Shown: positions 45,031 to 57,403 of the stretch, one piece after another
Position numbering within the stretch: position 1 is the stretch's first letter
Layout: the number at the start of each line of letters is the position of its first letter
NCBI RefSeq assembly: GCF_964355755.1
Contig: NC_092679.1
Span: 13,630,932-13,694,931, forward strand
Origin: Antedon mediterranea
Lineage: Eukaryota > Echinodermata > Crinoidea > Comatulida > Antedonidae
Length of the DNA stretch: 64,000 bases
Direction: 5' to 3'
Made by a program: the position numbers and the translations under genes
Notes under the pieces: model-generated
Seen by the model: only the letters and a program-made list of their open reading frames with translations
Database searches by the model: none
What the model was told of the DNA's origin: nothing

Positions 45031-46474
45031 CTAGATGATACGCTCGCTTCGCTCGCGTACCATCTAGGTCGTGCCCACAGATGGTTCTCGAAGACATAGT
45101 AATTTCAGCGTTTAAAAAACTGGCGACTTCAAATGCACATGCAGGACAATAATACATGTTGTTTACAGGAACGAATAAATAGACACGGTGATTTATGTAC
45201 TCAACTAAAATTAGCACCCCGGGAATTACTTCCGAAAAAGAAGTTTGTCACAAAATAAGAAACAAACTGAATTTGTGTTTTGTATGTAACATTTGGGTTG
45301 AGGGATGGGGAAGAGGATGGATGCAAATATATTCTTTATCGATTTAGTAACGAAATATGAATTGTTTTCATGTTTTACAAATAATATACCAGTAAACACA
45401 TTAAAACATTGCGATTTAATACTTTGTTGAAACTGTCACCGTCATAGTCGATTGAAATAGTACAGTACATGTAACGATACATCACTAATACGACGTTTAT
45501 ATTTTTTTGAAGTTACATGATTACAAACGTTCAGAAGGAACTGTCAGTAATATATTAAACACCTCTATTCGGGGCAAATCGTAAATTCGCTTTAATCGTC
45601 AATAAATAATTATCTAACTCAACTTAATTAGTAGGCCTAATGGCCAAGTGTTTCATAGAGCCAATTATGCTACCCACTACCCAACTTGTATTGAAAATTA
45701 AGTTGTTTCCTAACCACCAAAGTTGTTCTGCGTTTAGGGCATGTACTGATCATTCGTACTGTAGGCCTGTCCTCTACTGGCTTTACAACGCTACTCATGC
45801 CAGTGAGGGGAGGGTGGTGGTGTTGGTGGTGGTTTAGCTGCAATAATAAAGTTGATTGTACATAATAGACGGCGTCTGGAAAGGCTAGCTCATTATGTGT
45901 TAAAAAAAAGTATTCCACAGATTGGAAAAAAATGTATCGAATTTCTGTTATGACTGTACAGTACTTGTCTTTACGACGCCTGAGGGAATAGACACTTGTG
46001 GAACAGAGATTGGAATGTTCCATTTATCGCAGATCAAAACATTTGTATAAACGTATATTAAATCTATCAAAATAGTATTTTTTATAGAAAATCGGCCTGT
46101 CTTCAACATTATGATGCTGTACTCGAGCTGTTCAACCGGTTTTCAGCTATTAAAAACAATTATCGTAGGAGGAGATAGGAAAATGCGAAGCATCCTCGCA
46201 TTATTGTCTGCGGGTATTTTTCAAGTTGGACATCCATTAGACAGTGTATACCACGACCACGAAACACCCCTATTTGGGGCAAATCGTTGAACCTAAATTC
46301 GTTTTAATTGTCAATAACTAATTATCTAACTCAATTTAATTAGTAAACATGGTTACATCAGATGGTTAAAATCAGTACCGAAAGTACGAACCAACTTTAT
46401 ATACCATCGAGTAAAAATTCTAGAAATAAACTGCGATTTATCGAATTTTGCCCTTACGTAAATTTATATATAGA
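45031..46474 (-). mobile_element. Non-autonomous Helitron-like element (1.44 kb)
   Basis: On the minus strand it starts TCTATATATAAATTTACGTA (5' TC at 46474-46473) preceded by A. It ends with a hairpin (GGTACGCGAGCGAAGCGAGC-type) followed by CTAG at 45034-45031 and then T. TC start, 3' hairpin plus CTAG and insertion between A and T without target duplication are Helitron hallmarks. Related copies lie at 54363-55275, 57404-58577 and 60205-60788. No Rep/helicase coding is present. Confidence 0.78.
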
Positions 46475-46689
46475 TACGACATCTTCATGTCACACAAGAA
46501 TAAAATAAGCCCACCCCTTTATTTTTCAAGATTGGAATACGTTTTAATAATTTAATCGATTCTCGTTTAATGTAAAATAACTGCTGACGATACGCATATT
46601 AAAAAATTCAAAAGCTTTCATTAATCTCTCTCCATATGTTCAGTAAGTTTTACAAGATCGTAATTATAACCTAAGGTGTATGTGTCATG

Positions 46690-46998
46690 GTATAGGTGTG
46701 GTTGTTCAGAGGGTGTTGTTGTCCTAGGGGCATGGCAGTTGGACTAGAGGGTAGTTGTCCTAGGTGTAGTTTTCTAGGGGGTAGTTGTCCGGGTGGGAGT
46801 TGTCCTAAGGGGGTAGTTTTCCTAGAGGGTAATTGTCCTAGGGGGTAATTGTTCAGGTGGGAGTTGTCCTAAGCGGGTAGTTTTCCTAGATGGTAATTGT
46901 CCAAGAGGGTAATTGTCCGGGTGGTAGTTGTCCTAGGAGAGTCATTGTCCGGGTGGTAGTTGTCCAGGTGGTAATTGTCCAGGGGTAGTTGTCCGGAT
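46690..46998 (+). repeat. G-rich minisatellite, unit about 18-20 bp
   Basis: Variants of GGTAGTTGTCCTAGGG and GTGGGAGTTGTCC are repeated about 15 times head to tail. It abuts the inverted-repeat structure beginning near 47002. Confidence 0.8.
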
Positions 46999-47001
46999 GC
47001 A

Positions 47002-48262
47002 ATTTTTTTTTTCGTACATAAGTTGGACACCCTCATGAAACGTCACAAAATAAACATGAATAATTCATCAGTTAAATTTTCTTGTTCCGTGTGCACCCAA
47101 GCGTATAGCAACAAGAAGTTATTACACAAGTGCGGTACGATTCTAGGCCTAATCTCCGCTGTGGTTGCCGAGTGCGATTTCATAATAGAATAGCGGCGTT
47201 TTGTGTGGATTGTCGGAATAATCAGCCTTTAGTTTATGGTGGTTTTAATATAATTTATTACTAAAGAATTACGTGTTAAAATTATAGTTTCTATTGATAC
47301 TATTTAGGCCTAATTACTAATACTAGTCTCTAAAACCATGTATATTCTAGTAGTAGCTGTGTGGGTGTGTGTGACGTGTGTGTTAGGTATGACACAGTCC
47401 GAGTAATAAGTCAGCAAAATTAAACAATAAACATTACACAAAAATACATTTTTTATTCTCGTGGGTCTAATCTTCCCATCTCATGTGTTTATATACGCGC
47501 ATTTTTAAAGTTCATTTGAGTACATGCATATTTGTTTGATAATAAAAGCAGAATTAAAAAATTACAGTACACAAATTATACACATTCTCTATTCTTGTGG
47601 GTCTAAGCTTTCTTTGGGCTATGTCCAATTACTACTTAGTTTAATGTCTTGCCTATAGCTGTCGATTAGCCTCGACACATTTTGCATAGTGGACGTGTGT
47701 GTGTGAAAAGAGTGCGCGAAGGCAATCACGTGAATCCTAGAATCCTAGGCCTATTATTGTAGAAAGAATCGTATCGCAGTTGTGTAATCACTTCTTGTTG
47801 CTATACGCTTGGGTGCACACGGAACAACAAATTTAACTGATGAATTATTCATGTTTATTTTGTGACGTTTCATGACTAATTATCTAACTCAATTTAATTA
47901 GTAAACATGGTTACATCAGATGGTTAAAATCAGTACCGAAAGTACGAACCAACTTTATATACCATCGAGTAAAAATTCTAGAAATAAACTGCGATTTATC
48001 GAATTTTGCCCTTACGTAAATTTATATATAGATACGACATCTTCATGTCACACAAGAATAAAATAAGCCCACCTATTTATTTGAATTGACCTAGAATCCT
48101 AGGCCTATTATTGTAGAAAGAATCGTATCGCAGTTGTGTAATCACTTCTTGTTGCTATACGCTTGGGTGCACACGGAACAACAAATTTAACTGATGAATT
48201 ATTCATGTTTATTTTGTGACGTTTCATGAGGGGTCCCCAACTTATGTACGAAAAAAAAAATC
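47002..48262. repeat. Inverted and direct duplication block
   Basis: 47005-47130 (TTTCGTACATAAGTTGGACA, CACCCAAGCGTATAGCAAC) is the reverse complement of 48150-48262. A 140-bp unit beginning CCTAGAATCCTAGG occurs twice in direct orientation (47736-47875 and 48090-48229, offset 354 bp). Between them lies a copy of the Helitron 5' end with its outside flank (about 47874-48073), nearly identical to 46314-46516. Confidence 0.75.
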
Positions 48263-49200
48263 GACTCCATTGATCACACATATCTACTTACTAAATTGGA
48301 TAATTATGGGCTAAAAGGTAATGAAATTAAATGGTTCAAAAGTTATCTTTCCCAGCGTAAACAAATAGTTAAATTTCATAATAAATTATCTAAAAAAACA
48401 AAAGTCAAAGTTGGCATACCACAAGGTAGTGTCTTAGGACCAATTTTATTTCTACTATTTATAAATTACCTTCCTCAATATGTATACCCAGCCAGTAAAT
48501 TCTGGTAAAACTAAACTTATGTTAATTGGAAATCATAATGTCCTCAGTCCTCTCTGAATTCAGATTGGTAGTGAAACCTTCGATGTCGTGAAGAATATCC
48601 GGTATCTTGGACTTCAAATTGATGAGAATTTATTGGAATGATTCGGCAATTAATTAAAACTATTGGATACAAAATTATTATCCTAAATAAATTGTCTGAA
48701 ACGCTAAGTGAATCTCTTTTAAATATGCTATATCAGCGAAATTCAGCCCTGTATGGACTATGCTATCTCTGTGTGGGGAACTACGTCTCAAAAAAATTAA
48801 AATATTCTTTTAAGGTTACAAAAACTCGAGTTGTAAAAAGTAATTTTTACTTCAAAAACTATCGTGGGATTGATATTATTAAACAAAATAAATGGAAATT
48901 GCTAGATGAACGTAGAGACTACGCTATTGCTTGTATTAAGTACAAATGTATACATGGTATTGCACCTCCCCGTATGTGCAACGATATTGAAATGGTTTAC
49001 GACCAACATGGATACTCTACGAGAATATTCCCAATCTGTGAATGTTATACCACCTATGCCAAATTGCTTATTAATGAACGGATCGCTAAACAGTTCAGGA
49101 GCAAAAGTTTGGAATAAAATCCCTGTAAAAATTCAAGATAGTTTGTCTGTAAATAGTTTTAAAATTAATTATAAAAGCATTTCTTAAAAAATTATTGTAT
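48255..49200 (+). mobile_element. LINE ORF2 fragment with internal deletion
   Basis: The frame 48258-48508 encodes RT palm sequence: IDHTYLLTKLDNYGLKG, then VKVGIPQGSVLGPILFLLF. The catalytic YxDD region is missing. The ORF2 tail resumes at 48620-49187 (LIKTIGYKIIILNKL, then NSSGAKVWNKIPVKIQDSL, SVNSFKINYK). A 3' end with (TTTA)n follows at about 49243-49270. Confidence 0.72.
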
Positions 49201-49489
49201 TTCCTCTCGTATTAATTTTAAAGTTCTATATTCACTGATTGTTTTATTTATTTATTTATTTATTTATTTTTTTAATTTCTTGTGTTTTTTGGGTTTTTTT
49301 AAGTTGTTTCATTGCAGGACCATATTGAAAAACAGATTTTTTTCTTTTCTGAATTATGTTATCCTGCCTAAATATTTTTTCTTCTTCTTTATTGTATCAA
49401 ACAAAAAACAATTTAATACAAAAGGTAGCCAAGGTATAGCCGAAGCTAATCAAGCTTGGTACCTTTTATCTTAACTAACTTAAGCTACA

Positions 49490-50205
49490 AAATTGACAAA
49501 TAAATAACAGAACTTAAAAGAAAATAAAAATTTGATAACGTCAAAAACAAAACAAAAAATGTTGAATAATAAATAAATAACATAACATAACATAAAGTGC
49601 TGTATGTACTATACTGTAATAAACAAAACCATATCAGTTCAATAGATAATATCTGATGAATTAACAATATATAAAAACATTGTAAATTATAGATTATTCT
49701 TTTATATACTTAGATAAAAGTAATTCTTTAAGTTGTTTAGAGAAAGGAAATCTAGATGTAATTGTTCGTAATTCTAAAGGTAAATCATTCCAAATAACAG
49801 CACCAGAAAAAGAAATTCTAAATCGTCCACAATTAATACGACAAGGGGGAATGGCTAAATTAAAATAATTATTAATTCTTGCATTATATGCATAATCAGT
49901 AGTTTCAAAATAATCAGATAAACTATGAGGTAATCTATTATTAAATAGATCAGAAACAAATTTAGAAACACATAAGGTATATAGTTTATTTATATCTAAT
50001 ATTTTAAGTAAATGAAATAAAGGCAATGAATGTGTTCCAAACTTAGAAAAAGTCATACACCTGACACACATTTTTTGTTTAACTAAAAGGGGTTTTAAAT
50101 ACGAATCATATGTGCTACCCCATATCTCAATACCATACATTAGATGTGGCTGAATAAAAGCATTATAAAGCAAGATTAAAGTGTTCCGAGGGATATAGTG
50201 CCGTA
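49490..50205 (-). mobile_element. 5'-truncated LINE: ORF2 C-terminal region and 3' UTR
   Basis: The frame 50173-49694 encodes LMYGIEIWGSTYDSYLKPL, KMCVRCMTFSKFG, LFHLLKILDINKLYTL and then SFSGAVIWNDLPLELR, the tail of LINE ORF2. It is open for 159 codons, so fairly young. It resembles the fragment at 3700-3960. Confidence 0.75.
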
Positions 50206-50599
50206 ATTTAAATATATTTTAATAAACAAAATAAAATAAAATTTTGCAAAGCAGGCTCGTTGAGCTTGTGCACTCTTTGTGTTCATAATCAGTGTACCAT
50301 GTTCTGCATACCTCAATTCAATTCAATTCAAATTAACATTTATTTCTTCCACAGTAAAATAACAACAAATATCCAATATAAATTGTAAAATGAAGGAAGA
50401 GGGCAAAACTAAAAATGTAACGCCAGATGAAAAACAGAAATTATATTAATCAAAAGACCTTGTGACGAGCAAGCCCTTAATAAATAATATAAATAAAAAT
50501 TACAAATTAATTAACGTACACAAACACACAGACAGGACAGGAAAAAAAAAAAGGGAAAAAAGGAACAAACGATCATGTGATATAAAAGCTGATAATAAT

Positions 50600-51565
50600 A
50601 TAAAAAAACATTTTATAAATCATATTTTGACAAAAGAAATTTGTTTGGCTTTATGAGAGAAAATTTTCCTGGAGGGGGTTGCAATGATTTTAGGAGAAAT
50701 GTCATTATATAATTTAACACCGCTATAAGCTATAACGGACGTTGTGTTGGAGCAACGTAAGTTTGGGCTGAGGAAGATGAAGTTTGTTGCAAGTTCTAGT
50801 AGAATAGGAGTGAGTGAGTTTTTGAGGAAGAAGCATAAATTGGATGGAAGAAGAGAATGCAAAGCTTCGTAAACAAAGATTGTGTAATTTATTAATGTCA
50901 TAAACAGTTAGTAAATTTAAATTTATAAAAGAGGGGACCAGAATGATCAAGGGGTGGCGAATCAGATATAATGCGTACCGCCTCCTTTTGGAGCTTATGA
51001 ATTTGATAGAGATTTGATTTAAAATTATTGGCCCAGATAAATAATAACGATATTTTTGGATATTTTTAATTCAACTTCTTTTATATGTTTTTTAAAATTG
51101 AGTTCGTGATCGATTTCAATGCATAGGAATTTGGTGTGCTGGACAAGAGGGATTATTTAGTCTCCAATTGAGATATTTCCTATTTCATTAGTTCTTGTTT
51201 TGTGACGATTTCCGAACAGCATGAAGTTGCATTTCTTAGTATTGATCGACAGTTTATTGACATTAAAGTATTCGGTAACATTATTAAGTTCGCGATTAAT
51301 AGAAAGAAAGAGGGAATCAAGATTTGAATTAGAATAAAATATGGTGGTGTCGTCAGCGTAAAGGTAGAACGTTAAATTTTTAGATGAGTTTGGTAAATCA
51401 TTTACATAAAGAAGAAATAAAAGAGGACCGAGGAGGGAACCCTGGGGGACACCACAAGTAAGATGTTTAAAATTTGAAAGTGAGCAATTAATCTTTGTAC
51501 ATTGATGTTGGTTGCTAAGGTAGTCTTTAAATAGGTTAAGAGAAGATCGGCGGATACCGTAATTA
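50600..51565 (-). mobile_element. LINE fragment with reverse transcriptase catalytic core
   Basis: Minus-strand reading gives NYGIRRSSLNLFKDYLSNQ, then TCGVPQGSLLGPLLFLLYVN, then FYLYADDTTIFY (catalytic YADD near 51355), then NKLSINTKKCNFMLFG to a stop near 51162. The ORF2 C-terminal domain continues at 50950-50620 in shifted frames (FINLNLLTVYDINKLHNL; SPKIIATPSRKIF). It is joined at about 51565 to another LINE. Confidence 0.75.
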
Positions 51566-53415
51566 ACTAAACAGTTGTCGTTACACCAGCGGAAAAAAAA
51601 TTAAGATCATCTTGTAAAAAAACAGGCAATGAGAGCTTACGATTTTCACAAAATGTAAGATCATCTACATATTTCAGATACTTAATTTTAGCATTTGTAC
51701 CAGCATCGTTGATCATGATCTGGAAACATAAAGGCTAGGGCCTAACTTGGTTCCCTGTGGGACACCAGCTTTTAAGTAAGAGTAATTAGATAAGGTACCA
51801 TTATATTTAACACACTGCATACGCATAAAAAGAAAATCACACAACCATGGTACCAAAGCCCCCCTGACACCAATATCAATGATCTTATTAACAAGGATGG
51901 TATGGTCGATAAGATCAAAGGCCTTGGAGAAATCAGTAAGAACCATGGTACCAACATTGTGCTTATTCTCAGCACCTTGACAGAGATAATGCACCAAGTG
52001 GGTCAGGTAATGAGCAGTAGACAAACCCTTAACATTTCCAAACTGGTTAACATCGATTTTTGAACTTATATCTTGTAAGATCCAGTCTGTGATAAACTCC
52101 TCAGCTACTTTGGCAAACACAGAAGTGATGGAGATAGGTCTGAGTTTGTCAATAGTAGGAGGCTGAACCTTGGGCACAGGGACTACAACTGCCTTTTTCC
52201 ACTGAGAAGGGACAATGCCTTCAGAAAAAGAACAGTTGAGTATATCACAAAGTGGTTCACAAAACTCCATGGCAAATAATTTAACAATTTTGGGTGGGAC
52301 CAAATCTGGTCCGCAGGCCTTGTTTTCTTTAATAGATCTTAATTTTTTATAAATATCCCAAGGGTAAAGTTTGGGTGCAGGTTTGTCAGAGGGAAGGAAT
52401 GCAGGGAGTTGAGTTTTATTTAGAATAGGGATGTGAGCACTAATGTTAGTAAACAAGTCATTGATGACATTAGCAATGGATTTATGATCCAATGGAGAGA
52501 TTTCAGGAACTGGTATATTGAGATCAATTTTCTTAGTGTTTTTCATAACTCTGACCTGTTGGTGCCATTTACCTGGGTCAGTTTTTTGCAGGTGTCTAAC
52601 TCTATCTACATTAAATTTTACTTTAGCTTTAATGATTTCCCTCTTGACTTTGTTTCTGCAAGCTTTCCAATGGGTTAAGTTATTGGATTTAAACGCTTTT
52701 TGGCGTTCAGAAATAGAATTTCTGATATTTTGTGTTAGCCAAGGTTTATTAGTATTGTGCGTTTTAATATTTTTCAACGGGAAAAACTTATTAATAGCAG
52801 TGATCAGTTTGTAATAGAAAGCATCAACTTTACTCTGTGTAGAAATGCAGCTATAAATATCATTCCAATTCTGAGATACAATCCAGGTGCCAAACGATCT
52901 TATTCTGGTATCATATAAGGGACGAACACTTATAGATTTGACAACATTTTTGATAGCTTGAACTTTAGGTTTCCATAAAATACAGATGTGGTCACTAAAA
53001 CCAAGAGGAGACATCGCTTCCGGAGTATGGTATTTAGTTTCAAAATTAGTCAAGATGAAGTCTAATGTAGCAAGTTCACGGGTTGGAAAATTAACAATTT
53101 GTTTTAAACAGTTATTACGTAAAATGTAGTTAATGTTCATTCTGTTGAAATCGCCCATAATGCAAAAGCCAGTCTGAAGTGATCTAGAACGAATAAGGTC
53201 AATCGTTTCACAAATATGCCGCTCAAGAAGAAGTTGATATGGGGAGTCTGTTGTGATGTAGATAGCACAAACAACGATTGATGATATTCCTCTTGGTAGA
53301 CGAGAACATTTTAAGTTTATCCAAATGACTTCCAATTCAGGTGGTACAGGGATGTCAAGAATTGCACATTCAATGTTATCCTTCACATAAATTGCCACAC
53401 CGCCTCTAACTAACT
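51565..53415 (-). mobile_element. 5'- and 3'-truncated LINE ORF2: endonuclease and reverse transcriptase
   Basis: The frame 53398-51713 (561 aa) holds an APE-type endonuclease (GVAIYVKDNIE, CIMGDFNRMN, LGFSDHICILW), a linker (NKPWLTQNIRNSISERQKA) and RT motifs (IVPSQWKKAVVVPVPK, LRPISITSVFAKV, VLTDFSKAFDLIDH, LKAGVPQGTKLGPSLY). A one-base shift near 51725 ends it, and the RT continues in another frame with KYVDDLTFCE (catalytic YVDD) to about 51590. The start of the endonuclease is lost at 53415. The long intact frame suggests a CR1/jockey-like insertion that is not very old. Confidence 0.85.
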
Positions 53416-53580
53416 AATAATTAATTGTGATTCATGCTTGTGAAGATATGATTACACGTGATTTCGTTAAATCGTGCGTAGACCGCGTAATTTTTTAGTC
53501 TTGGCCATAAAAAATATACTCTGAAAAATTGAATTACCGACCGACCGACCAACCGACCGACATAGTGAGCTGCAGAATAT
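53416..53580 (-). repeat. Fragment of repeat family X
   Basis: It has AATTGTGATTCATGCTTGTG, ATTTCGTTAAATCGTGCGTA and CCGACCGACCGACCAACCGA ending ACATAGTGAGCTGCAG. It matches the reverse complement of the left part of the 22338-23046 element. Confidence 0.65.
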
Positions 53581-53589
53581 TCCCTTCAT

Positions 53590-54362
53590 TTGAGGTAATC
53601 TATATATGAAACTAAACATAAAGAAAACAAAAGAAATGCAAATTTTTTAGGAAAATTAAAGAACCCTTAGAACCTCTGATTATAAATGAAAATGAGATTG
53701 AAGTAGTAAATGAGTACAAATATCTGGGTTGTATAATTGACAATAAGCTAAATTGGATAAATAATGTAAATAAAGCCACATGCAAAGCCAACCAAAGGAT
53801 GTTTATTTTAAGAAAAATGAAGTACCTACAAATTGACAAAACTATACTTAAATTGTTTTATAACTCTGTAATTCTCAGTGTAATACTTTTTTGTAATGTT
53901 TGTTTTTATGGTAATAAAATGCAAAAAGATAAAATTAAACTTAATCGAATAGGAAATAGAGCAATTAGACTAGTAGGAGAGCACTTACCTGATGTTGAAT
54001 CCTTGTATAAAGAAAATGTGTTAAAAAAAGTAAAAAGTATCATTGATGATGAAACACACCTCTTCACAAACAATTTGCTCTCATGAATTCTGGCATAAGA
54101 CTACGTGCACTTAATACCAAAACAAAACGGTTTAGGTGCTCGTTTGTACCTAATGCTATACACTTATATAACTCCAGAGTACAAAGGTAAAATGTAACCG
54201 ATAATTTTTATCTAATTTTAACAATTTTTAGCCTCTTAACTTTTTGTGTGTTTTTTTGTAAATTGTATTTTATATTTTTGTATTTTGCCAGTTTTCAAAT
54301 CACATTTCTGTTTTTTAAATGGACAATAAAGTATATATGACTATGACTGTATGACTATATGA
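53590..54362 (+). mobile_element. L2/Rex1-like LINE 3' fragment
   Basis: Frames encode MKLNIKKTKEMQIF, then LIINENEIEVVNEYKYLGC, DNKLNWINNVNKATCKA, FILRKMKYLQIDKTILKLFY and KIKLNRIGNRAIRLVGEH, the post-RT region of L2/Rex1-Babar type LINEs. The 3' UTR ends GGACAATAAAGTATATATGA followed by a short (CTATATGA)n-type tail that runs into the Helitron-like copy. Confidence 0.75.
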
Positions 54363-55275
54363 CTATATAAATTTACGTAAGGGCAAAATTCGGTAAATCA
54401 CGCGTTATTTCTAGAATGTTTACTCGATGGTATATAAAGTTGATTAGAATCTCGGTACTGATTTAAACCACCAGATGTAACCATGTTTACTAATTAAATT
54501 GAGTTAGATAATTAGTTATGGACAATTAAAACGAATTTAGGTTGAACGATTTGCCCCAAATAGGGGTGTTTTCCGACCGTAGTATATACTGTCTAATGGA
54601 TGTCCTCTTAAAAAATACCTGCACACAATAATACGAGGATGATAAATCACGCGTTAATTCTAGAATGTTTACTCGATGGTATATATAGTTGGTACGTACT
54701 TTTGATACTGATTTTAACCACCTGATGTAACCCTGTTTATTAATTAAATTGAGTTAGATAATTAGTTATTGACAATACCCGCATACAATAATACGAGGAT
54801 GATTCACATTTTCCTATCTCCTCCTACAATAATTGTTTTTAATGGCTGAAAACGGGTTGAACAGCTCGAGTGCAGTATCATAATGTTGAAGACAGGCCGA
54901 TTTTCTATTTTGATAGATTTAATATACGTTTATACAAATGTACTGATTTGCAATGAATAGAACATTAGTTGGTTTAAACATGCTTGCATACCTCCATGGT
55001 TTAACACAAGTAGGTAAATTTATGGGCAATTAGAGAATAAACATAAATAGTATTGTAATGCTATACAATACTGTAAATAGGTATTAACCACTTTTGATCG
55101 CCATTTGAATCGCAAATTTCTTATTGTGTGTCTTGATAGGCCTACTGTTAGATATAATATAAACAAATATACTAATAAACTTTATTACTGTGACTGTGTG
55201 GGTAGTCCCTACTTTTAGATTATAAATATATAATAATAATAATAATACTTTATTACTGACAGTTGCTTCTCCACG
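54363..55275 (+). mobile_element. Helitron-like copy, 5' part only
   Basis: It starts CTATATAAATTTACGTAAGG and follows the family consensus (AAATTGAGTTAGATAATTAG, GAACGATTTGCCCCAAATAG), with an internal partial duplication at about 54640-54800. It ends near ACTGACAGTTGCTTCTCCAC; the hairpin-CTAG terminus is missing. Confidence 0.65.
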
Positions 55276-55379
55276 TTTGTACCTAGTTAAGCTTAGCCTA
55301 ACTGGTAGGCTCACTGCTCTGTAGGCGCCTAGTGCACGAGGGTACTGTGAAGTGTAATCTAATAAGGGCCACAATGGAA

Positions 55380-55473
55380 ATAAGTTTGACCTTTGGTTAC
55401 TTTTTTGTGTTACCCTGAATTCATTCTTTGTATTTTTTTTTTATGCTGTGTTATTTTATGAATTCGAATAAAG

Positions 55474-55501
<28 letters not shown>
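55380..55501 (+). repeat. Retroposon 3' end with poly(A) tail
   Basis: GAATTCGAATAAAG is followed by about 33 A residues (55469-55501). The AATAAA signal just before a long A run indicates a LINE or processed insertion in plus orientation. The body is not identifiable. Confidence 0.6.
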
Positions 55502-55504
<3 letters not shown>

Positions 55505-55785
55505 GCCTAGCCTAGTAGGCTTGGTCTAGTCCTGATGACTTTTACATTGCTTAGCCTAGATTTCCGCATGAATACATTGTTTTTATTGTTATTCATTATT
55601 ATTGTATTTCTAAATGGGATCAGGTGTCGTTTTCGGCCACCTCGACTTGTATGGACTATTCCATTATAAAAAGATGGAAAAATAGGGGTGTCCAATTTAT
55701 TCATTTAGTGTGCTGATTTGTTAACATACTGCTGCTTTTGTTCTTTTGTTTAGTGCATTATGTCTCAGCAACAAAGGGAAAACAA

Positions 55786-55870
55786 CTACGCCCCGCATGC
55801 TGCAGAATTTATTGCAGTTTTTCAAGTTAATAGGCATGCTGCAGAATTTATTGCAGTTTTTAAGTTAATA
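55786..55870 (+). repeat. 40-bp tandem duplication
   Basis: CATGCTGCAGAATTTATTGC followed by AGTTTTTCAAGTTAATA-type sequence occurs twice in a row. Confidence 0.7.
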
Positions 55871-56015
55871 CAGTATAAAATATATTATATATCAATTATG
55901 GCTCCTCTTTCTATATCATTTTTAAGGTATTTCTTCCCTAATACGGATATTAGGTGGATAATTTTTAAACTGATTTATTGTTTCTGTATCTACAATCGTT
56001 TTATTTATTTACATT

Positions 56016-56530
56016 TAACATTAAATGTATCAGGTCACCAAAACAAAAATACATATCATTATGTCAATACATTTTTCTGTATCTGCAATTGTTTCATTTA
56101 TTTACATTTAACAAGTAGGCCTAGTCGTACTGTACTATAGTACAGTAAACAAGGTGATCATTAAAACAAAAATACATATTATTATGTCAATGAATCTATT
56201 ACCATTTTGTTTCTGTATCTACGATCGTTTCATTTATTTACAAGTAGGACTTGTCGTACTGTACTATAGTACAGTAAAACAAAGTGATCAGTAAAACAAC
56301 AATACATATTATTATGTCAATGAATCTATTACCATTTTGTTTCTGTATCTACGATCGTTTCATTTATTTACATTTAAGTAGGCCTAGTCGTAATGTACTA
56401 TAGTACTATAGTACAGTAATCGAGGTGATCATTAAAACAAAAATACATAGTATGTCAATGAATCTGTTCCTATGTTGTTTCTTTATCTACAATCGTGTTT
56501 ATTTACATTTAACAGTAAATGTAAAACCAC
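56016..56530 (+). repeat. Tandem repeat of about 125 bp with an embedded 20-bp palindrome
   Basis: About four units contain TATTATGTCAATGAATCTAT, TTTCTGTATCTACGATCGTT and GTAGGCCTAGTCG followed by TACTGTACTATAGTACAGTA, a perfect 20-bp palindrome (near 56128, 56255 and, with an extra insertion, 56395). Confidence 0.75.
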
Positions 56531-57403
56531 ATACGATTTTTTTCTTGTGTTAAAGGGAGATAAGAAATTATTATTATTATTATTATTATTATTACTGTAA
56601 AAGGCTCCGGCCTCCCTAACTTGTTTTAATTAATTAATTACAAATTTTAGCATTTATTATTTGCTTTATTAATAGTAGCAAGGAGAGCACTCCTCTCCCT
56701 GCCAGTCACCCAGACCAAAGAGAGAGATGTCTCCTTGGATACAGCTGTCTAGGCTTGGGTGTTCAGCAGGGTTCCCATCCCCCATTAAGTTTTTAGTTGA
56801 TTATCTTTGATTTAATTGTATTTTGCAGGTTACGGTTCAAGTAATTTAATTGAAGAATTTGTAAACAAATGACGGCGGCCAGCTCACTTTACTGAAGACC
56901 AGGTTAATTTTTCTGTGTATTTTATGCAAGTAGGCCTAATACATTTTCATTAAAAATAAAAGATTTTGAAATAATATTTTAGAATAGAATAGTACATGGT
57001 AGGCCTATTGAATTATAAAAAAAACGAATATAATAAACATTTGTGTTAATTTGAATCAATTTTGTACCTCTGTAAATTTATGTTTAATTTTGATCAATAA
57101 AAAAATCATGTGATTTCTTAAATATATTTTTCTATTTTGTTTCTGTTTTTTTTATAAGAAAACCAACTTAAATCGACATTTTGATGTAACCAGATTACCC
57201 AAAATAGTTGAGTGCTACTTTGCTGCCATCAAAAACTGGTTTAAAAAAAATATTTCATTAAAAGTTTAGTATTGTAGCCCGAAATACCCCTGTAAACTTT
57301 TCAACTTTCCCAAAAGGAGAAATCAAAGTTTATCCCACTAATTGGTGGCAGCCTGGTGACACCCACTTTATGGGGTAAACTAAGCATATATTTTTTACAG
57401 TGA

